From: Clostridiales bacterium UBA1316
Lineage (GTDB): Bacteria > Bacillota > Clostridia > Oscillospirales > Oscillospiraceae
DNA: 15,691 bases
NCBI GenBank assembly: GCA_002307055.1
Contig: DBTM01000027.1
Location: 1 to 15,691 of the forward strand
Direction: 5' to 3'
The position numbers and the translations under genes are program-made. The first letter of the stretch is position 1. Every line of letters begins with the position of its first letter. Shown here piece by piece: positions 12,821 to 15,691 of the stretch. The notes beneath the pieces are model-generated. The model was given only the letters and a program-made list of their open reading frames with translations. It was not told where the DNA came from and did no database searches.

Positions 12821-14056
12821 ATGCATCTGTTATTTGATCTTGACGGGACATTATTTCAAGCCCGAGATACAACGCTTATGGCAGCTCATACTGTTTTTAA
12901 CGAGCTGGGTATTCCGCATACAGAGGATAAAAGGATTATTGAAAGCATTGGCAGACCAATGGATGCGTTCCTCAGAAATATCTTGCCCGACGATATAGCA
13001 CCCGAAGACGTTCGAGAGAAATTTCATCTCTATGAGAATCAAGCCATCCGCGAACATGGGACGTTATTCCCGGGAATAGCGGATGCTCTCAACCGGCTTG
13101 CCGCGGAAGGCCATATACTCACCGTCTGTTCAAACGGCAGCAATGAATATATCGAGCTTGTACTCCTGACAACGGGTATCAGAAAATTATTCCAGAATGT
13201 CTGCACGGCAAGTCAGCATGAATCAAAGGCTAAACTCGTATCCGAGATTTTAAAACACGATGAACAAGCTGCTTTTATCGGAGATTCTTTTGACGATATT
13301 GAAGCCGGCCTGAGGAATAAAATCCCTGCTATTGCGGCTATGTACGGATACGGAAATAAGGAATATTTGAAAACAGCCACATTTACCGTTTCTGAACCCG
13401 GAGAAATCATAGGATGCATTCATCAGCTTGCGGTATTTGCACAAATCGTGACACAGCTGATTAAAAATGGTTCGCGAATCCTTGGAATCAATGGTATCGA
13501 TACCTCAGGAAAGACAATATTCACCGATAGTTTTTCTCTTTATTTGAGAAGCCTCGGATATCAATGCGCCGTGATACATATAGATGACTACCACAACCCG
13601 ATAGAAATACGCAGACAAGGCGCGAATGAAATTGACGCTTATTATGATAACGCGTTTAATTATAAGCAGCTGACTGAGGAAATACTTGAACCGCTGCGGC
13701 GCGTAGGTACTATTGATAAAGATGTCCTATGCCTTAATCTGGACACGGACAAATACGAAAATATCATCCATTATTATATAGATGGTGAGACAATTGTATT
13801 ATTGGAAGGTGTTTTGCTTTTCAGACCGCCAATACTGAATTATCTAGATGGAAAAATATATATTTATATCGATTTTGACGAGCTGTTGAACAGAGCGCGG
13901 GAAAGGGATGTCCCTAAATATGGCGAGGCGTTTTTACAAAAATATATCGATAAATACATACCCATCCAGAAGCGCTATCTAGAGGAATTTAAACCGCAGG
14001 CATACTGCGACATCTATATCGATAATAATGATTATCTGTATCCGAGAATTTTATAA
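12821..14056 (+). CDS. HAD-family phosphatase fused to a uridine-kinase-like P-loop kinase
   Basis: The 411-residue protein has two clear halves. Residues 1-200 form a phosphoglycolate-phosphatase-like HAD domain: nucleophile and acid D6/D8 in FDLDGTLF, motif II serine in TVCSNGS, and motif IV IGDSFDDIEAG (G154-D159). Residues ~215-411 form a kinase of the uridine kinase/phosphoribulokinase group: Walker A GINGIDTSGKT (222-232), acidic DDYH (255-258) where this group has DD[FY][YH], and an arginine-rich lid RARERDVPKYG. A phosphatase and a kinase in one chain suggests opposing or sequential action on a nucleoside, sugar or vitamin phosphate; the substrate is unknown. The ribosome binding site AAGGTGG is 6 nt before the ATG. 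The gene is visibly more AT-rich than the operon before it, and its stop lies 8 bp from that of the convergent TRIC gene. Confidence 0.85.
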   Translation: MHLLFDLDGTLFQARDTTLMAAHTVFNELGIPHTEDKRIIESIGRPMDAFLRNILPDDIAPEDVREKFHLYENQAIREHGTLFPGIADALNRLAAEGHILTVCSNGSNEYIELVLLTTGIRKLFQNVCTASQHESKAKLVSEILKHDEQAAFIGDSFDDIEAGLRNKIPAIAAMYGYGNKEYLKTATFTVSEPGEIIGCIHQLAVFAQIVTQLIKNGSRILGINGIDTSGKTIFTDSFSLYLRSLGYQCAVIHIDDYHNPIEIRRQGANEIDAYYDNAFNYKQLTEEILEPLRRVGTIDKDVLCLNLDTDKYENIIHYYIDGETIVLLEGVLLFRPPILNYLDGKIYIYIDFDELLNRARERDVPKYGEAFLQKYIDKYIPIQKRYLEEFKPQAYCDIYIDNNDYLYPRIL

Positions 14057-14064
14057 GCGCAGCA

Positions 14065-14712
14065 TCACTTTTCTATGTATTCAATCTCTTTTGCTCTGGG
14101 CAGATTCCATTTGAAGTGAGCGGACAGAAGGCGGATGACGACGATGAGGACGGTACCCGACAACATCGCGTAGATGCTGTCGGTATAGTGCCAGAGGACG
14201 GCGCAGACGATTGCCCCGAGGACGGAGGCGCTGGCGTAGATGTGCTTGACAAATATGTAAGGGGTGTCCCCGGCCAGGATATCACGCATAATACCGCCGC
14301 CGACACCTGTGACGACGCCGACAAAAACAACGAGAAATCCGTTAAAGCCCGCCGACACCTCAAAGGCAACGTGGACGCCCATCACGGTGAAAAGACCGAG
14401 CCCAAGGGCATCCATCATGACAAGGACCTTATCGAATACCAGCAGATTGCGCATCAGCGTGCGGTGAATCATGGGAATGAAGATGACGATCGCCGTAAAA
14501 ATAGCGATCAGCGCATATGTCGGATCCTGAAAGGTTTTCGGCGGTGTGATACCTAGAATAAGGTCCCGCAGAACGCCGCCGCCGACAGCTGTTGTCAGTC
14601 CGAGTATGGCAACCCCGAAGATATCCATTCTCTTTTTCAGTCCTGTCATAGCGCCTGAAACGGCAAACGCGACAGTGCCCATAATTTCAAGAATAAAGAT
14701 AAAAACATTCAT
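14065..14712 (-). CDS. TRIC/UPF0126 family membrane protein (putative glycine transporter or cation channel)
   Basis: The 215-residue, very hydrophobic protein consists of two homologous three-helix repeats plus a last helix (seven segments). Each repeat carries the family signature: GGGVLRD at residues 44-50 and GGGIMRD at 138-144. Bacterial members (PF03458) form trimeric channels; Pfam also associates the family with glycine transport, partly because of glycine riboswitches upstream (from memory). There is no signal peptide other than the first helix. The ribosome binding site GGAGGAG is 5 nt before the ATG. The leader contains a terminator-like hairpin and a sequence resembling the glycine-riboswitch core, which would favour a glycine role here. 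It has its own promoter. Confidence 0.88.
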   Translation of the reverse strand: MNVFIFILEIMGTVAFAVSGAMTGLKKRMDIFGVAILGLTTAVGGGVLRDLILGITPPKTFQDPTYALIAIFTAIVIFIPMIHRTLMRNLLVFDKVLVMMDALGLGLFTVMGVHVAFEVSAGFNGFLVVFVGVVTGVGGGIMRDILAGDTPYIFVKHIYASASVLGAIVCAVLWHYTDSIYAMLSGTVLIVVIRLLSAHFKWNLPRAKEIEYIEK

Positions 14713-14735
14713 TTAAACTCCTCCGAAAAATAAGA

Positions 14736-14786
14736 AGCACATCAAATACAAAGCGCATGATCTGTACGCAATGTATGCGATGTGCT
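14736..14786 (-). terminator. Attenuator-like hairpin in the TRIC leader
   Basis: The minus strand pairs AGCACATC (14786-14779) with GATGTGCT (14743-14736), extended inside by ATACA/TGTAT and GCG/CGC, and is followed by CTTATTTTT just before the Shine-Dalgarno sequence. Lying between promoter and gene, it would terminate transcription unless an alternative fold forms. Its 5' arm shares bases with the end of the riboswitch-like core. Confidence 0.6.
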
Positions 14787-14855
14787 CTGTCTTGTTACCT
14801 GAAAGATTCTCAGACAAAATACGCTCTTGGATATTTCGCTCGATTATAAGGAGCA
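14783..14855 (-). ncRNA. Glycine-riboswitch-like leader, divergent or partial
   Basis: The minus strand reads GAATCTTTCAGGTAACAAG followed by ACAGAGCA, which matches the conserved 3' core of glycine aptamers (AATCTCTCAGGCAAAAGGACAGAG) at about 19 of 24 positions. A weaker 5' core counterpart, CCAAGAGCG, precedes it. A closing stem TGCTC (14855-14851)/GAGCA (14787-14783) would compete with the downstream terminator, the expected on-switch logic. Against it, the 5' half is poor, the element is short, and the best promoter (14855-14883) would start transcription inside or after the 5' stem strand. Confidence 0.35.
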
Positions 14856-14883
14856 TTTTATACTTGTTGAGCTATAAAGTCAA
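14855..14883 (-). promoter_or_regulatory. Promoter of the TRIC gene
   Basis: On the minus strand TTGACT (14883-14878) and TAAAAT (14860-14855) are 17 bp apart. It starts immediately after the glutamine synthetase terminator hairpin, overlapping its last two bases. Confidence 0.55.
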
Positions 14884-14909
14884 CGGCAGCGGATTTCTCC
14901 GCTGCCGTT
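14882..14909 (-). terminator. Terminator of the type III glutamine synthetase gene
   Basis: A perfect 12-bp stem AACGGCAGCGGA/TCCGCTGCCGTT with a 4-nt loop starts 18 nt after the stop codon. The following TTGACTTTATA is only moderately U-rich. Confidence 0.75.
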
Positions 14910-14927
14910 AATTCGGTTAATGAATTT

Positions 14928-15691
14928 TTACAGAACGCTGAAGAGCATATCGCCGTAAGTCGGGAACGGCCAGAATTTTTTGGCGGTGATGGCTTCGAGC
15001 GCGTCGGCAGCCTTGCGGACATCGTCCATGGCCGGCAGAACGCTGTTTTTGAAGCCCAGTGCTTTTTCCGTGATGTCAGCAATATCTTCTGTTTTACTGA
15101 GCTTCTTTTCAAGCGCTAATGTGCCCTTATAGAGCGCTGTCGTGAGCTCGTTGATTTTTGTCACGCTGGCAGTCTCGTAAGTAAGATCGGCACTGCCGCT
15201 CAGGAAGGCTTTCTTCGCGTTTGCGGTATCGGCAAGCTCTTTGGCATAAGCGGTGACGGCGGGGAGAATGCTGACTTTTGCCATCTCCGCCATGGTAAGC
15301 GCTTCGATGCTGAGGATTTTGCAGTAATTCTCAAGGCTGATGTCGTAACGGGAATGGAGCTCCGTATGGGAGTAGACATTGTGATTTGCAAAGAGCTTCA
15401 GGTTTTTCTCTTTCAGGAGGTAGGGCAGGGCGTCGGGCGTCGTCTTGAGATTCAAAAGGCCGCGCTTTTTGGCTTCCGCCACCCAGGCGTCGTCATATCC
15501 GTTGCCGTTGAAGATAATGCGCTTATGCTTTGCAATGGTATCCTTGACAATTTTAGCCAGAGCCGCGGTCAAATCGGCAGCGCCTTCAAGAGAATCGGCA
15601 AACTCGGAGAGGATTTCCGCGACGGCGGTGTTGAGGACGATATTGGCTTCGGCAATGGACATGGACGAGCCGACCATGCGGAACTCGAACT
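14928..15691 (-). CDS. glnN: Glutamine synthetase type III, C-terminal part (runs off right edge)
   Basis: The open frame continues to the window edge (FEFRMVGSS...), giving about 254 residues; full type III enzymes are roughly 700, so the catalytic start lies outside. Characteristic segments are FRMVGSSMSIAEANIVLNT, KRIIFNGNGYDDAW, GLLNLKTTPDALPYL and the closing KKFWPFPTYGDML. Type III synthetases are large double-ring enzymes found mainly in Bacteroidetes, cyanobacteria and Clostridia; they make glutamine from glutamate, ammonia and ATP in the cytoplasm. The window's internal ATG at 15677 is not the start. The gene ends with TAA and a perfect hairpin terminator. It is transcribed in the same direction as the TRIC gene that follows but is separated from it by this terminator and a promoter. 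Confidence 0.93.
   Translation of the reverse strand, partial: FEFRMVGSSMSIAEANIVLNTAVAEILSEFADSLEGAADLTAALAKIVKDTIAKHKRIIFNGNGYDDAWVAEAKKRGLLNLKTTPDALPYLLKEKNLKLFANHNVYSHTELHSRYDISLENYCKILSIEALTMAEMAKVSILPAVTAYAKELADTANAKKAFLSGSADLTYETASVTKINELTTALYKGTLALEKKLSKTEDIADITEKALGFKNSVLPAMDDVRKAADALEAITAKKFWPFPTYGDMLFSVL

Noticed and set aside
14116..14556. Plus-strand 146-residue acidic open frame opposite the TRIC gene
   Set aside because: Its strongly biased Asp/Glu/Gly composition is the mirror of membrane-protein codons on the other strand.

Overview
The window looks like a chromosomal stretch of an anaerobic, low-to-medium GC Firmicute, most likely a Clostridia/Oscillospirales-type bacterium. 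The reasons are the glycyl radical enzymes (oxygen-sensitive), the type III glutamine synthetase, the Clostridia-like integrase remnant and the strong GGAGG-type ribosome binding sites. I cannot name a species.

Left part (1-1900): a minus-strand regulator-transporter pair in which a TetR-family repressor is translationally coupled to an ABC ATPase. The ATPase stops before its signature motif, so it is truncated. Next come recombinase debris (a possible serine-recombinase tail and a decayed tyrosine-integrase C-terminus) and a tRNA-Pro(UGG) gene with its own promoter and a long terminator. The integrase stump beside the tRNA 3' end suggests the scar of a lost integrative element.

Middle-left (1897-3148): a minus-strand set made of a C_GCAxxG_C_C-type probable redox protein, a 40-residue fragment resembling the start of a DUF169 protein, and a zinc-dependent phospholipase C-like protein.

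Centre (3275-12722): a plus-strand operon-like run of about 9.4 kb, divergent from the redox gene and closed by a strong terminator. Its order is MtnA-type sugar-1-phosphate isomerase, class II (fuculose-phosphate-type) aldolase, fumarylacetoacetate-hydrolase-family protein, glycyl radical enzyme 1, glycyl radical enzyme 2, and one radical-SAM activating enzyme with two extra ferredoxin-like clusters. Both glycyl radical enzymes have the GCVEP active-site motif of dehydratase/lyase types rather than the Cys-Cys of pyruvate formate-lyase, and both carry a four-cysteine insert (CxxCxxxCxxxxxC) 30 residues downstream. I do not know this combination as a characterised pathway, and it is the most interesting part of the window. 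The isomerase-aldolase pair recalls the route that splits 5-deoxyribose- or methylthioribose-phosphate into DHAP and an aldehyde. The glycyl radical enzymes could act on a related small C-O, C-N or C-S compound. Palindromic dispersed repeats sit in two or more of the gaps between operon genes.

Right part (12752-15691): an AT-richer HAD phosphatase/P-loop kinase fusion with its own promoter; convergent to it, a TRIC/UPF0126 membrane protein with a structured leader that partly resembles a glycine riboswitch; and the C-terminal part of a type III glutamine synthetase that runs off the right edge.
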